Shown: in pieces, positions 54,709-62,331 of the stretch | How positions within the stretch are numbered: the stretch's first letter is position 1 | Layout of the letters: each line of letters begins with the position of its first letter | Assembly (NCBI GenBank): GCA_050633645.1 | Contig: JBOEGX010000001.1 | Span: forward strand, 620,001-684,000 | DNA length: 64,000 nt | Origin: UBA1672 sp050633645 | GTDB lineage: Bacteria > Pseudomonadota > Alphaproteobacteria > Micavibrionales > Micavibrionaceae | Reading direction: 5' to 3' | Made by a program: the position numbers and the translations under genes | The notes under the pieces: generated by a model | The model's database searches: none | Told to the model about the DNA's origin: nothing | Seen by the model: only the letters and a program-made list of their open reading frames with translations

Positions 54709-55092
54709 ATGTTAGGAAATCTTTTTTACAAATCTGAAAAAGCAGAAAAATCTGCTAATAAGCATAACCGTCAGCATTCAAGACGCGCCGATGATCGATG
54801 CGTGAGCATTATTAACGGTCAGATGTTCCCTGTTGAGAATTGGAGCTCGGGAGGGATGCTTATTGTTGCGGATGATCGCATGTTCGCGATGGAGCAAGAT
54901 TGTGTTTTTACCCTGAAATTCAAGCTTCAAGGCGAAATCATGGAAATCGACCACAAGGCAAAAATCGTGCGTAAGGCGCCCGGTAAAATTGCCTTGCAGT
55001 TCCTTCCATTGACAAAGAAAGCCAAACAAGGCTTTCAAAAAGTTGTCGATGATTTCGTATCACAACGTTTTGCAGATTCGCAGACGGTTTAA
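54709..55092 (+). CDS. Cargo PilZ-domain protein
   Basis: 127 residues on the strand opposite to the phage genes. PilZ motifs: R-R-A-D-D-R at 25-30 (R-x-x-x-R) and N-W-S-S-G-G at 44-49 (the D/N-x-S-x-x-G box), followed by a beta-barrel. PilZ domains bind cyclic di-GMP; the residues needed look mostly present, with Asn replacing the usual Asp. The stop overlaps the scaffold stop by four bases in tail-to-tail orientation. A c-di-GMP sensor in a phage structural locus is unusual. Confidence 0.8.
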   Translation: MLGNLFYKSEKAEKSANKHNRQHSRRADDRCVSIINGQMFPVENWSSGGMLIVADDRMFAMEQDCVFTLKFKLQGEIMEIDHKAKIVRKAPGKIALQFLPLTKKAKQGFQKVVDDFVSQRFADSQTV

Positions 55093-55769
55093 TTCCCGTA
55101 CAACTTTTCAAAGCCTTGTGTGACCTTCGCAATATATGCAGGGTCTTTATCGCGCCAATATTTCGGGTCGCGCATCATAGAGCTAAGCTCTGCGTCATCC
55201 AATGCGCCTGAGACTCTCGTATTTCCACGTTGCAAGCTTGGCTCGCCGCCTTTCATCATACGGTGAAGCGCCAAAACACCCTCGTAAGAACTCGATAAAT
55301 TATCAAGCACATCATCAGGTAAGTTTTTTTGTCCGAATGATAGAAGTTGCCGTGAAACCTCGCGCCATTGCTCTACGCCTCCGAAATGGTTGATTAGTTT
55401 TTCAACCTCACGGTCGGCTTTATAATCCATGGCCATTTCACGCATCATCGGGATCATTTTATCTGCCGCGATGTTATAGACTTCCTGCGCCTGATCTTGC
55501 GTAAAGCCCTTCGCGTGCAGGCGATGGTTTATTTCCGCGTCAGGTTCAAACATGCCATGCGCGCATTCGATACAATATTCTTCTGCGTTTGCAGGCGGTT
55601 TTGGATTTTGAGATAATCTCTGCTCCAACTCCTTATAGGATTTGGCTAGCAAATCGACCTTTACTTCACCCGTTTCGGGGTCTTTGAATTTATCGGGAAT
55701 ATCTACGGTTAACAGCCCCTCTTCTTCCTTTTTGGGCATAGCGGTATTGTTATGCGTTTCATGCATCAT
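55089..55769 (-). CDS. Capsid scaffolding protein
   Basis: 226 residues from ATG 55,769 behind AAAGGAG; the open frame continues upstream for 110 codons with no binding site and over another gene, so I reject that extension. Acidic, mostly helical, with I-P-D-K-F-K-D-P-E-T-G-E-V-K near 20-33, typical of podovirus scaffolds (T7 gp9-like) that guide capsid assembly and leave the prohead. It sits between portal and capsid. Confidence 0.82.
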   Translation of the reverse strand: MMHETHNNTAMPKKEEEGLLTVDIPDKFKDPETGEVKVDLLAKSYKELEQRLSQNPKPPANAEEYCIECAHGMFEPDAEINHRLHAKGFTQDQAQEVYNIAADKMIPMMREMAMDYKADREVEKLINHFGGVEQWREVSRQLLSFGQKNLPDDVLDNLSSSYEGVLALHRMMKGGEPSLQRGNTRVSGALDDAELSSMMRDPKYWRDKDPAYIAKVTQGFEKLYGN

Positions 55770-55814
55770 TTTACTCTCCTTTGGTTTGAGTTTTGGTGAT
55801 TTGGTTTGGTTATA

Positions 55815-55843
55815 TTGTGAAATACGAAATTGAGAGGTATAGT
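55815..55843 (+). promoter_or_regulatory. Promoter giving a leaderless cargo transcript
   Basis: TTGTGA, 17 bases, TATAGT. The start ATG at 55,851 is seven bases past the -10, at the expected transcription start. Confidence 0.7.
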
Positions 55844-55850
55844 GCGCGCT

Positions 55851-56456
55851 ATGAAAAGATTTGTACTTCCCATCATCATTATGCTCACCCTTTCTTCGCC
55901 GCCTGTATGGGCAGGAAAAAAACCGCCTAAGGATTTTTACCGTGATCTGAATGTGCGCTTTGAACATTGCAAGGATAAAAAACTCGAGGTTAATCTTGTT
56001 CTTTGTTTTGCGCCCCCTGATATTCATAACGCTTACAGTGAATTTACAGGGTTCTACAACCAAATGCCTGCCCCACAAAGAGCATGGAGTTACCTGCAAA
56101 TTCAGGGATTAAATAAAGGCATAAAACAGTATGAGGAACGCGTTCCCTACCTTAAAAAGCTCGGTGTAAAAAATGATGCTTTTTTTGCATTGTACAAGGC
56201 GGCTGCCGAATGGGCAGAAATTGAAAAGCAAAAATCTGCCGATGAACTTTATGCACTGGCCTATCGTCCTGATACCGTCATTGAAGACCAAGATATCCTT
56301 TATTCCTTTTTACGTGCCTATTTATCTCTCGCCGCAAAAAAAGGGCACGCACAAGCCAAGCAAGAGCTTGATGATATTGCGGATGTGTCATGGAAAAACT
56401 TCCTTGATAAACATAGCCACGAGCATCCAGCTCTTGGAAAATACAGCAGTGACTAA
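55851..56456 (+). CDS. Cargo exported protein, 201 aa
   Basis: On the strand opposite to the phage genes. From ATG 55,851 it begins with a clear signal peptide (M-K-R-F-V-L-P-I-I-I-M-L-T ending V-W-A), so it is periplasmic or secreted. The mature protein is helical with repeated Ala/Lys/Tyr patterns (L-A-Y-R-P, A-Y-L-S-L-A-A-K-K-G-H-A-Q-A), reminiscent of Sel1-type helical repeats. Two Cys could pair. Transcript likely leaderless. Confidence 0.72.
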   Translation: MKRFVLPIIIMLTLSSPPVWAGKKPPKDFYRDLNVRFEHCKDKKLEVNLVLCFAPPDIHNAYSEFTGFYNQMPAPQRAWSYLQIQGLNKGIKQYEERVPYLKKLGVKNDAFFALYKAAAEWAEIEKQKSADELYALAYRPDTVIEDQDILYSFLRAYLSLAAKKGHAQAKQELDDIADVSWKNFLDKHSHEHPALGKYSSD

Positions 56457-56457
56457 C

Positions 56458-56618
56458 CTACATATCCCTGTCGGGACATTTGGCTTCTATCTGCTTATAT
56501 AAATTATCTCTTTTTTGTTTCAGAACCTGCATTTCTGCGTCTATTCTATCGGCCTGTTCCTGTAACGCATCGAGTTCTTTTGCTTCACGCGCAAAACATC
56601 ATCGGGCGCGTTCTCCAT
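56458..56618 (-). pseudogene. Frameshifted small coiled-coil gene after portal
   Basis: From ATG 56,618 the frame encodes M-E-N-A-P-D-D and soon derails. A different frame then reads a coherent coiled coil (R-E-A-K-E-L-D-A-L-Q-E-Q-A-D, then Q-V-L-K-Q-K-R-D) to a stop at 56,458. The break is at a run of Ts near 56,597-56,603. The frame also stays open upstream to the portal stop. Either a frameshift mutation or a programmed slip. Confidence 0.5.
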
Positions 56619-56663
56619 ATTATTGCCAACCGATGCAGAAATAAGATTTCCTAAACTAATGGC

Positions 56664-58199
56664 TTACTCCCCCTCTTCCGCAATATTGGATTCCAAGGCA
56701 TCCTGTAGCCCTGCATAGGGGGCGTTGCGCACCAGATCGCTTGGCACGGCGAGCGCCTCGGCGAGGAAGCGTACGGCGGCGGGTATATCTGCGCTCATTT
56801 GAGCTTCGGGCCCCATTGAGAGAACGGTATTGAGCCAGCTTAACGTGTTTTGTACATTTCTTTGACCTTGTGAACGCGCTAATGGAGAGCGGTAATCCAC
56901 CGCCACCAAACGCCCATCAAGGGCAATATCCGGCACTTCGCCGCGACGGCGTAATATTGCAAAGGCGCGCTTAATCAGGGGGGTCAGAAGCTCTGATTGC
57001 AGGCGCCCATAGGTCGCGCCGAGCAGCAATGACATCTCTGCGCTGCGCTCTATTACTTCGGTTGCGGTCATCCGCGCAGAGGCAACTGGAGCGAGCTTAT
57101 CGGTGAGCAATGCATGGCGAATACGGCTTTGCAAGCTATCTAATATAAGCTGTGACACGTCAAATCGCCCAGGCATTTCAAGAGGTTGCAACCCCTTAGA
57201 GCCGATAGCCTTTGGAATGATACTGCCGGGGGATAGCTCAATATTGGCGGGGTTTAAAACACCGTCATCATCGGCTTGCCAAATTCCTGTGACTGCAATC
57301 GATGCGTTTTTCAAGATCAGCTCCACCACCTTATTTGCGGTTTTAATATCTGGCAGTGCCTTCATGATTGGTGATCTTCCATAAATTTCGCCAGGGGATT
57401 TGAGCCAGCGAAACGCCATAATAGGTGATTGATTAAACTTACCCGTTTGCAGCAGCACTGACGCGCCTTTATCCTCTGTTAAAATCGCGGTATAGGCGTA
57501 ATTCAGGCCATCGGGAACAACGCTTTCTATCACGTCAAACCGCGTTTGCGGGTCGGCGACGGCGCGCTTTATAACATCCGAAGGAATCTGCGCCTCCGGG
57601 TATCGATCGGTGAGCATATCAAAGGTCATTGGAATGGTTCGAAATGCGCCGTCAAGATAGCCTGATGCGCCTTCCTCTAATGCAATGCTTTTTAGTGGGA
57701 CGGCGCTAAAGCGAAAGGCAGAAAATTCGCCAACGTCACTTTCCTCAAACGATATCGCCGCCGTTCCACCCACCACCAAATCAAGGTAGCATTGGTGAAT
57801 TTCCACCGCGAAGTTAGAGCGATCAAAGTGTGATTGCAGGGTTTTTGCGGCTTGTTCCAACACTGGGGCAAGCGCATCGGCCTCCTCTGGCGATAAATCG
57901 GGGCCAGGTTTCAGGCCGAACCATTGCGACCATGTCGGGGTTAAATTACCCAGCAAGCTTGCCGCGAGTTGCTCAGCCGCGTCCATGGCTGTGGCGTCAT
58001 ATATGTGTGAGTTGCGCTGCTTTCCTGCGCTTAAGGGCGATTGAAACCCACCGCGTTGTGGCAGGGCATAATCATAGCACTCATCCCACAGCCCCACCCA
58101 TTCATCACGGTGTTTTTTCGCCGCGTCAAATCGTTTGAGCGTGATTTCGGTTTGCGCACGGCTTTGCGCCGCCGCATCATTGCTGATGGTCGTTGTCAT
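56664..58199 (-). CDS. Phage portal (head-to-tail connector) protein
   Basis: 511 residues, the size of T7-like connectors. Conserved features: W-x-E-C-Y-D-Y-A-L-P near 38-47, A-A-S-L-L-G-N-L-T-P near 79-88, G-R-S-P-I-M-K-A-L-P-D-I near 275-286, N-K-V-V-E-L and a late M-T-A-T-E-V-I-E-R near 374. Matches the 'bacteriophage head to tail connecting protein' family. It forms the dodecameric portal through which DNA enters. It lies directly downstream of the toxin cassettes. Confidence 0.93.
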   Translation of the reverse strand: MTTTISNDAAAQSRAQTEITLKRFDAAKKHRDEWVGLWDECYDYALPQRGGFQSPLSAGKQRNSHIYDATAMDAAEQLAASLLGNLTPTWSQWFGLKPGPDLSPEEADALAPVLEQAAKTLQSHFDRSNFAVEIHQCYLDLVVGGTAAISFEESDVGEFSAFRFSAVPLKSIALEEGASGYLDGAFRTIPMTFDMLTDRYPEAQIPSDVIKRAVADPQTRFDVIESVVPDGLNYAYTAILTEDKGASVLLQTGKFNQSPIMAFRWLKSPGEIYGRSPIMKALPDIKTANKVVELILKNASIAVTGIWQADDDGVLNPANIELSPGSIIPKAIGSKGLQPLEMPGRFDVSQLILDSLQSRIRHALLTDKLAPVASARMTATEVIERSAEMSLLLGATYGRLQSELLTPLIKRAFAILRRRGEVPDIALDGRLVAVDYRSPLARSQGQRNVQNTLSWLNTVLSMGPEAQMSADIPAAVRFLAEALAVPSDLVRNAPYAGLQDALESNIAEEGE

Positions 58200-58340
58200 C
58201 GTTTTTTTCTTTTTGTTTTAAGGGGTTATGGTTTTATTTTTTAATTTCACATTTAGATAAAGCGTCATTGCGAGTCCGCCCTCGGATAACAAACGCCATC
58301 ATTGTGAGCATGTTCGTTTGCTTTAATAATCCGTTATTAT

Positions 58341-58817
58341 TTAGGTGAATTTTTCTTTTCTAATCTGCATCCATGTTAAAGAACAAGCCCACGGTAAGAA
58401 GATGAAAAAACCTACATATGCCGCTGTGAAAATCAGATTAATTTCTAAAAACAACGCATATTTTACCAATATAGTAATTAGTAAAATAGTGGCCGCACAG
58501 AAAAAGACATGTCTAAATGTTTTGGGTGGTACAGAAAAAAACGTATAAAAAAATGCTAAAGGCATAGGAATGAATGACGCTGTAAAAAGAACAAAATGAA
58601 CATCATTATATACTCTTTCAGGGTCAGAAAAACTATCCTTACCATTTCTTCCGATCTCCGTTAAGTTTCCGATCTCTGTAAGCTCAATCTTTAAACTTTC
58701 CAAAGAAAAAAACATATATGTATATGAGAGTATTCCTATCAAAATTTTTAACCCTGCCAATAAAAGTAAGGATTTAGCGACATCTTTCAACACATGTATC
58801 ATCATCTCCCTTGACAT
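58341..58817 (-). CDS. Candidate immunity membrane protein of toxin cassette 3
   Basis: 158 residues (or 154 if translation begins at ATG 58,805, which overlaps the upstream stop as ATGA). Four hydrophobic segments, near 12-36, 73-93, 103-121 and 125-147, with a basic end. It follows the third toxin cassette with overlap, so it is most simply an inner-membrane immunity protein, which implies a membrane- or periplasm-acting toxin. No family recognised. Confidence 0.65.
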   Translation of the reverse strand: MSREMMIHVLKDVAKSLLLLAGLKILIGILSYTYMFFSLESLKIELTEIGNLTEIGRNGKDSFSDPERVYNDVHFVLFTASFIPMPLAFFYTFFSVPPKTFRHVFFCAATILLITILVKYALFLEINLIFTAAYVGFFIFLPWACSLTWMQIRKEKFT

Positions 58818-59320
58818 ATTTCCATCTCTCTTTTTGTTCGCAAAACATCCTTCACCGCTTTGCTCAACTGAGCGTTAATCAACGCCAACTGATGTGTCAA
58901 ATACTCTATTCTAGCACGTATTCTTTTCATATTTTGTGCATTTTCACGAAGCCTGTCATTAGAAATATTGCCTATTACTGAATCCGTTAAATAATCAAGC
59001 AGCTTACCACCTTTACTGTCTGGACTAATGATTCCCAAAACCAAGTTCTTCTGAAGAATAGCTTTTGCTTCCTCAATAAGTGCAGCGTGCTGAATGTGTA
59101 AATTTTTAAGTTCATCCCCTATCTCTTTTTTTCTCTGGTCTAAATAAGAAAACCGTTCGCTAGCCTCGCGACAAGCCGCTTGCTCTTCCAAACAATTTCT
59201 TTTCTCAACATCATTAGACACGAATTCCGGCCAACATCTGCAATTATAATCCTGTGCGGGGTCGGGAGAGTCTGATAAATCACGGATTGTGCCGTTTAGT
59301 GCGGCGTGGCCTGCGCGCAC
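58802..59320 (-). CDS. Orphan toxin cassette 3 (MuF-motif fragment plus coiled-coil tail)
   Basis: The frame begins at GTG 59,320, inside a copy of the MuF-type region: V-R-A-G-H-A-A-L-N-G near the start and D-Y-N-C-R-C-W near 24-30, identical to the first cassette. The remaining 140 residues are unrelated: helical, two Cys near 42-50, then long coiled coils. No good ribosome binding site, and the upstream frame closes with the immunity stop, so it is either reinitiated or a silent store of toxin tail sequence. The paired membrane protein overlaps its end. Confidence 0.7.
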   Translation of the reverse strand: MRAGHAALNGTIRDLSDSPDPAQDYNCRCWPEFVSNDVEKRNCLEEQAACREASERFSYLDQRKKEIGDELKNLHIQHAALIEEAKAILQKNLVLGIISPDSKGGKLLDYLTDSVIGNISNDRLRENAQNMKRIRARIEYLTHQLALINAQLSKAVKDVLRTKREMEICQGR

Positions 59321-59330
59321 TTTATCATCG
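59259..59330. repeat. 72-bp direct repeat, copy B
   Basis: Identical over 72 bases to 61,301-61,372. It encodes the MuF-type junction in cassette 3; homology stops abruptly on the upstream side. Confidence 0.95.
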
Positions 59331-59336
59331 TATATT

Positions 59337-59621
59337 TCAAGAAATAGAATGCCTATTCATAATACTATCAACTATTGTGAGCAAGCTTGGCAAACGCATC
59401 TGTAACGCGTCGTCGTCTAAACGAAAGCTTTCTTTCCAAATTTCCGAAAGCAATAATAATATATTTTCTTTTGTTATTTCCCCCTCACTCAAAGCACTTA
59501 AGGCTTTAACAAAAACACGTGATTCCATCGTATATTCATCAGAAGGCGCCCCATGAGCGATTAAGCCCTCTGGATCAACTTGCATTATCATTAAATTCAA
59601 ATCTTCTTGTGATATTCTCAT
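59337..59621 (-). CDS. Candidate immunity protein of toxin cassette 2 (DUF1871-like)
   Basis: 94 residues behind AGGAAA, ten bases after the toxin stop. D-P-E-G-L-I-A-H-G-A-P-S-D-E-Y near 16-30 and I-W-K-E-S-F near 65-70 match the small DUF1871-type helical proteins, which also occur beside polymorphic toxins. Acidic and soluble, as expected for a cytoplasmic inhibitor of a nuclease toxin. Confidence 0.7.
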   Translation of the reverse strand: MRISQEDLNLMIMQVDPEGLIAHGAPSDEYTMESRVFVKALSALSEGEITKENILLLLSEIWKESFRLDDDALQMRLPSLLTIVDSIMNRHSIS

Positions 59622-59631
59622 TTTTTATTTC

Positions 59632-60153
59632 CTAACGTCTCCAAACTGTAATAATTTTACCAGCGTTTCGACCGTCTTGCTCAACAATTACAGTTATACC
59701 ATTTGTTCCATCATATTGTTTTTGTTTTGTACCATATCGTCCCGTTTTACTTTTTACATTTCCGCTTTTTTCTGCTGATTTCATTGCATTTTGTATTTCT
59801 TTACTAGAAATCCCCCTCTGATTTGCACGCTGTTTACCGTGACTAGTAAAGTTATTATCCTTCATTCCTGAAAAAATACTTCTTATTATCGTTAACGCCC
59901 CTTTCACGCCTCTTAGAGTAGGAACTATAATAAACTCAGGATATACACGGTTGATCCCATCCTCTATGGGATCTGCCCAGCAGCGGCAGTTATAATCTTC
60001 ACCAGGATTTCCACCTTCAGGAGGATTATTCCAAGAAAAAACCTGGCCATCATATCCTTTATGAGCGTCCCGCACTTTATCATCACCAACAGTGCGCCAG
60101 ATATATTGCCCGCTTTGTTTATTACTCGCGTTTTGGCTGAGGCCCTTTTTCAA
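59632..60153 (-). CDS. Toxin cassette 2 (MuF motif plus RNase-like tail)
   Basis: 173 residues from TTG 60,153. Residues 11-60 repeat the MuF-type region (Y-I-W-R-T-V-G-D-D-K-V-R ... E-D-Y-N-C-R-C-W). The C-terminal 75 residues, H-G-K-Q-R-A-N-Q-R-G-I-S near 105-116 through T-V-I-V-E-Q-D and I-I-T-V-W, resemble the DUF4258/BECR-type RNase toxins. The Mu gpF domain is a known carrier of phage-encoded polymorphic toxins. It lacks the N-terminal part of cassette 1, so it is a tip-only cassette. A putative immunity gene follows. Confidence 0.78.
   Translation of the reverse strand: MKKGLSQNASNKQSGQYIWRTVGDDKVRDAHKGYDGQVFSWNNPPEGGNPGEDYNCRCWADPIEDGINRVYPEFIIVPTLRGVKGALTIIRSIFSGMKDNNFTSHGKQRANQRGISSKEIQNAMKSAEKSGNVKSKTGRYGTKQKQYDGTNGITVIVEQDGRNAGKIITVWRR
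60071..60123. repeat. 53-bp imperfect direct repeat, cassette 2
   Basis: Matches 61,358-61,410 at 50 of 53 bases. It covers the conserved MuF junction upstream part. Confidence 0.92.
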
Positions 60154-60189
60154 CTTGCCCTATAAACGCACCATATATACAATTATCGG

Positions 60190-60690
60190 ATGGATTTTTG
60201 GTTGTTATATTTGAATTTTTGGTACTGGGTTTATCTTCTGGGTGTACCCCTTGTTATATTTTTCGTGAATGATAAAACACCTCCATATTTCAAATCTGGG
60301 CACTTATTTCTTTTAATTCTTCTTTTGCCCCTTCTCACCTCCCCTTTAGATTATGCTCGCACCCAAGCAATAGATGGCTTCATTAGCCCAAACTATGAAT
60401 GTTGGGCACATAACCTATACACCTTAATTTTGACCACAGGAATTTCCATTGTCTATATAGGCTGGTGGGAAGCGATAAGACGAATTCTGTCACGTGAATT
60501 TTCATGGAATATTCCCCACAATTTTAAATTTGGAATTCTTAGCACCCTAATAATCATTATATCTCTATTTATTACAACGACTTATGCATTGGCATTCATT
60601 GGATATAACGCACCTGTAACCTTCATGTTCGATGCTGTATTTTCGACAAGAACATATATTTTCAATTATACAGAAGCTCTATTTTGCTGA
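60190..60690 (+). CDS. Candidate immunity membrane protein of cassette 1 (opposite strand)
   Basis: 166 residues, the only plus-strand gene in the toxin array. Four hydrophobic helices, near 5-25, 35-55, 75-95 and 112-140. Its 3' end overlaps the toxin 1 stop by 12 bases in a convergent arrangement, the classic layout of immunity genes for envelope-acting colicins (pore formers and colicin M). Expression independent of the toxin would protect the host before particle production. Weak ribosome binding site. No family assigned. Confidence 0.68.
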   Translation: MDFWLLYLNFWYWVYLLGVPLVIFFVNDKTPPYFKSGHLFLLILLLPLLTSPLDYARTQAIDGFISPNYECWAHNLYTLILTTGISIVYIGWWEAIRRILSREFSWNIPHNFKFGILSTLIIIISLFITTTYALAFIGYNAPVTFMFDAVFSTRTYIFNYTEALFC

Positions 60691-61671
60691 AATCGTTCCA
60701 GCAATACTTGTTGTCCATATCTCTGTTATTGGATATGATTGCCCCGTACCTTCCGATGCAAATGTTATCGCATCTCCAAGCATATTATCTGGTAAAATAT
60801 CACGTTTCGATGTACCGAAAATCGTTTGTCGAATGCCAAGAGGATCCGTAAATTCATCATCAAGAAGGTAATATGCCTTGGCAAAAACTTTAAGCCTTCC
60901 TTTCTCTTCAATTACGGCACCTGTGAAACGCCCCCTAATTACGGACTTCCCTAATGAAAACACGATATCCTTGAATTCATATGGCCTTTCCCAAGTATCA
61001 GTAAAAACGCCTGACTTCACACGTCTAGCAATATCTTCGACCTGATTTACTACTCGATCAAACATAATTTTTTGGGCATGTTCAATAACATCAACCTTCC
61101 ATCCGATTTGCGCCAATGTAACGGCTCTTCCTTTTCCATTCCAAAAATGCAGCTTAAAATCTTCATCTGTCCACTTATAAGGCTTCTGCGTCATGGAACT
61201 TATAATAATTTGCTCTAGCCCCAATGGCTCTTCCTGTTGCAAACGCTCAAGTTTTAGCCCCTTAAATTCAGCCCAGCAACGGCAGTTGTAATCTTCTGCA
61301 GGGTCGGGAGAGTCTGATAAATCACGGATTGTGCCGTTTAGTGCGGCGTGGCCTGCGCGCACTTTATCATCGCCGACAGTGCGCCAGATATATTGTCCGC
61401 TTTGTTTATTCGTCACGTTATGGGTGAGCGCGGATATGGTTTCATCATTCGGGCGGGCTTCGCCATTTGGGTGCAAGCCGTTATCACTCTGGAATTTTTT
61501 AAGGGCGTCAAAGACCTCTCTATCGGGGATGCCACTGATCCCCGTTTTTTCGTATGGGGTATAATATCCAAGGCGGTTGAGTGCCTTTTTCATTTTGCGT
61601 ACATCATCCTCATCTGCTTGAGCATTCGCGGCGAAGGGTTTGTTTAAGGTTATATCCATGCGCCTACTCAC
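60679..61671 (-). CDS. MuF toxin 1: peptidoglycan-binding, MuF motif, colicin-M-like tail
   Basis: 330 residues from GTG 61,671 (ATG 61,659 is an alternative). Residues about 20-85 are a PG_binding_1 domain (D-V-R-K-M-K-K-A-L-N-R-L-G-Y-Y). Residues 95-136 are the MuF-type minor-head motif. The last 165 residues resemble colicin M by eye: L-H-F-W-N-G-K-G-R-A-V-T-L-A-Q-I-G-W-K-V (173-193) beside its L-W-G-N-G-A-E-R-S-V-N-I-A-N-I-G-L-K-I, then D-D-E-F-T-D (271-276) near its D-K-Y-D. The catalytic His-Arg pair is not conserved. Probably a lipid II-directed toxin carried with the virion. Confidence 0.72.
   Translation of the reverse strand: MSRRMDITLNKPFAANAQADEDDVRKMKKALNRLGYYTPYEKTGISGIPDREVFDALKKFQSDNGLHPNGEARPNDETISALTHNVTNKQSGQYIWRTVGDDKVRAGHAALNGTIRDLSDSPDPAEDYNCRCWAEFKGLKLERLQQEEPLGLEQIIISSMTQKPYKWTDEDFKLHFWNGKGRAVTLAQIGWKVDVIEHAQKIMFDRVVNQVEDIARRVKSGVFTDTWERPYEFKDIVFSLGKSVIRGRFTGAVIEEKGRLKVFAKAYYLLDDEFTDPLGIRQTIFGTSKRDILPDNMLGDAITFASEGTGQSYPITEIWTTSIAGTISAK
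61301..61372. repeat. 72-bp direct repeat, copy A
   Basis: Identical to 59,259-59,330 and, over 61,358-61,410, nearly identical to 60,071-60,123. It is the conserved junction in front of the variable toxin tails. Confidence 0.95.
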
Positions 61672-61909
61672 CCAGTAAGGTTTTGCGGGAATTGTTTGAA
61701 TTATTGTCGCTTAAAAAACCTGATAGCCCCGTTGCGATTGTTCCCAAGCGCCCACGTGCGCGGCGGAGCAGAGATTGCTCTCTCGCTTCGGCGGCGAGCT
61801 TTGCGCTGTCTTGCGCGGGTTGCTCTTGTATTGTGTTGGTTGTTGGCGCGGGTGTATAGATGACTTGTGGTGTGGATGGCGCTTTGGCCGAAGAACTGAG
61901 GCTTCCCAT
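61664..61909 (-). CDS. Small phage head-associated protein
   Basis: 81 residues behind AGGAGT. Pro/Thr-rich N-terminus, an Ala/Glu helix, then L-L-R-R-A-R-G-R-L-G-T-I-A-T-G-L-S-G-F near 47-65, a motif common in small proteins of podovirus head modules. Its stop overlaps the GTG of toxin 1, so the two are coupled. Role uncertain. Confidence 0.7.
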   Translation of the reverse strand: MGSLSSSAKAPSTPQVIYTPAPTTNTIQEQPAQDSAKLAAEAREQSLLRRARGRLGTIATGLSGFLSDNNSNNSRKTLLGE

Positions 61910-61938
61910 TATATTACTCCTAATAATTTTTATGGTTT

Positions 61939-62331
61939 TTAGTGTTGGCGGCTTAGATGATTATATAGCTGCCATGGTGTTAAAATTGTGATCTTATGAA
62001 TGCCCAGAATGCGTTTGCATGCCTCAACGCAGGTGAATATCATTACCGGCATTGAGGTTTTCACCTTTTGCGAAAGAGCGGCATCAACGACGCAGTGCCC
62101 TTGCTTTTTAAGCCACGTTGGCAGGTCAAAATCAGTGGGCACATCTTGCACGGCGACCTCCATATAAGTGGCCATCGGGTCGATGCTGATCCAGTTTTTT
62201 CCATCATGGATCAGTACAAAGCAATGGCGGAATCCTTTTTTAAAGACCCGTAAAAACGGTAATTCTGTTTGGTTGGTGAAGACCACCCATGCGCGTTTGT
62301 CTTTTGATGATTGATAGATGAGATCATTCAT
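61939..62331 (-). CDS. Possible permuted papain-like phage protein
   Basis: 130 residues. F-R-H-C-F-V-L-I-H-D near 33-42 followed by I-D-P-M, and later P-V-M-I-F-T-C-V-E-A-C-K-R near 98-110. A conserved His before a conserved Cys is the order of circularly permuted NlpC/P60 (YiiX-like) peptidases. I recall similar proteins in alphaproteobacterial prophages. The start overlaps the upstream stop by four bases. Confidence 0.6.
   Translation of the reverse strand: MNDLIYQSSKDKRAWVVFTNQTELPFLRVFKKGFRHCFVLIHDGKNWISIDPMATYMEVAVQDVPTDFDLPTWLKKQGHCVVDAALSQKVKTSMPVMIFTCVEACKRILGIHKITILTPWQLYNHLSRQH

Noticed and set aside
55770..56099. 110-codon N-terminal extension of the scaffold frame
   Set aside because: No ribosome binding site, biased composition, and it overlaps an antisense gene with a signal peptide; the AAAGGAG start at 55,769 is far better.
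60679..61671. Calling toxin 1 an active colicin M enzyme
   Set aside because: The resemblance covers the N-terminal segment of the domain and an Asp-rich motif, but the essential His-Arg pair is not in the expected place; only colicin-M-like is justified.
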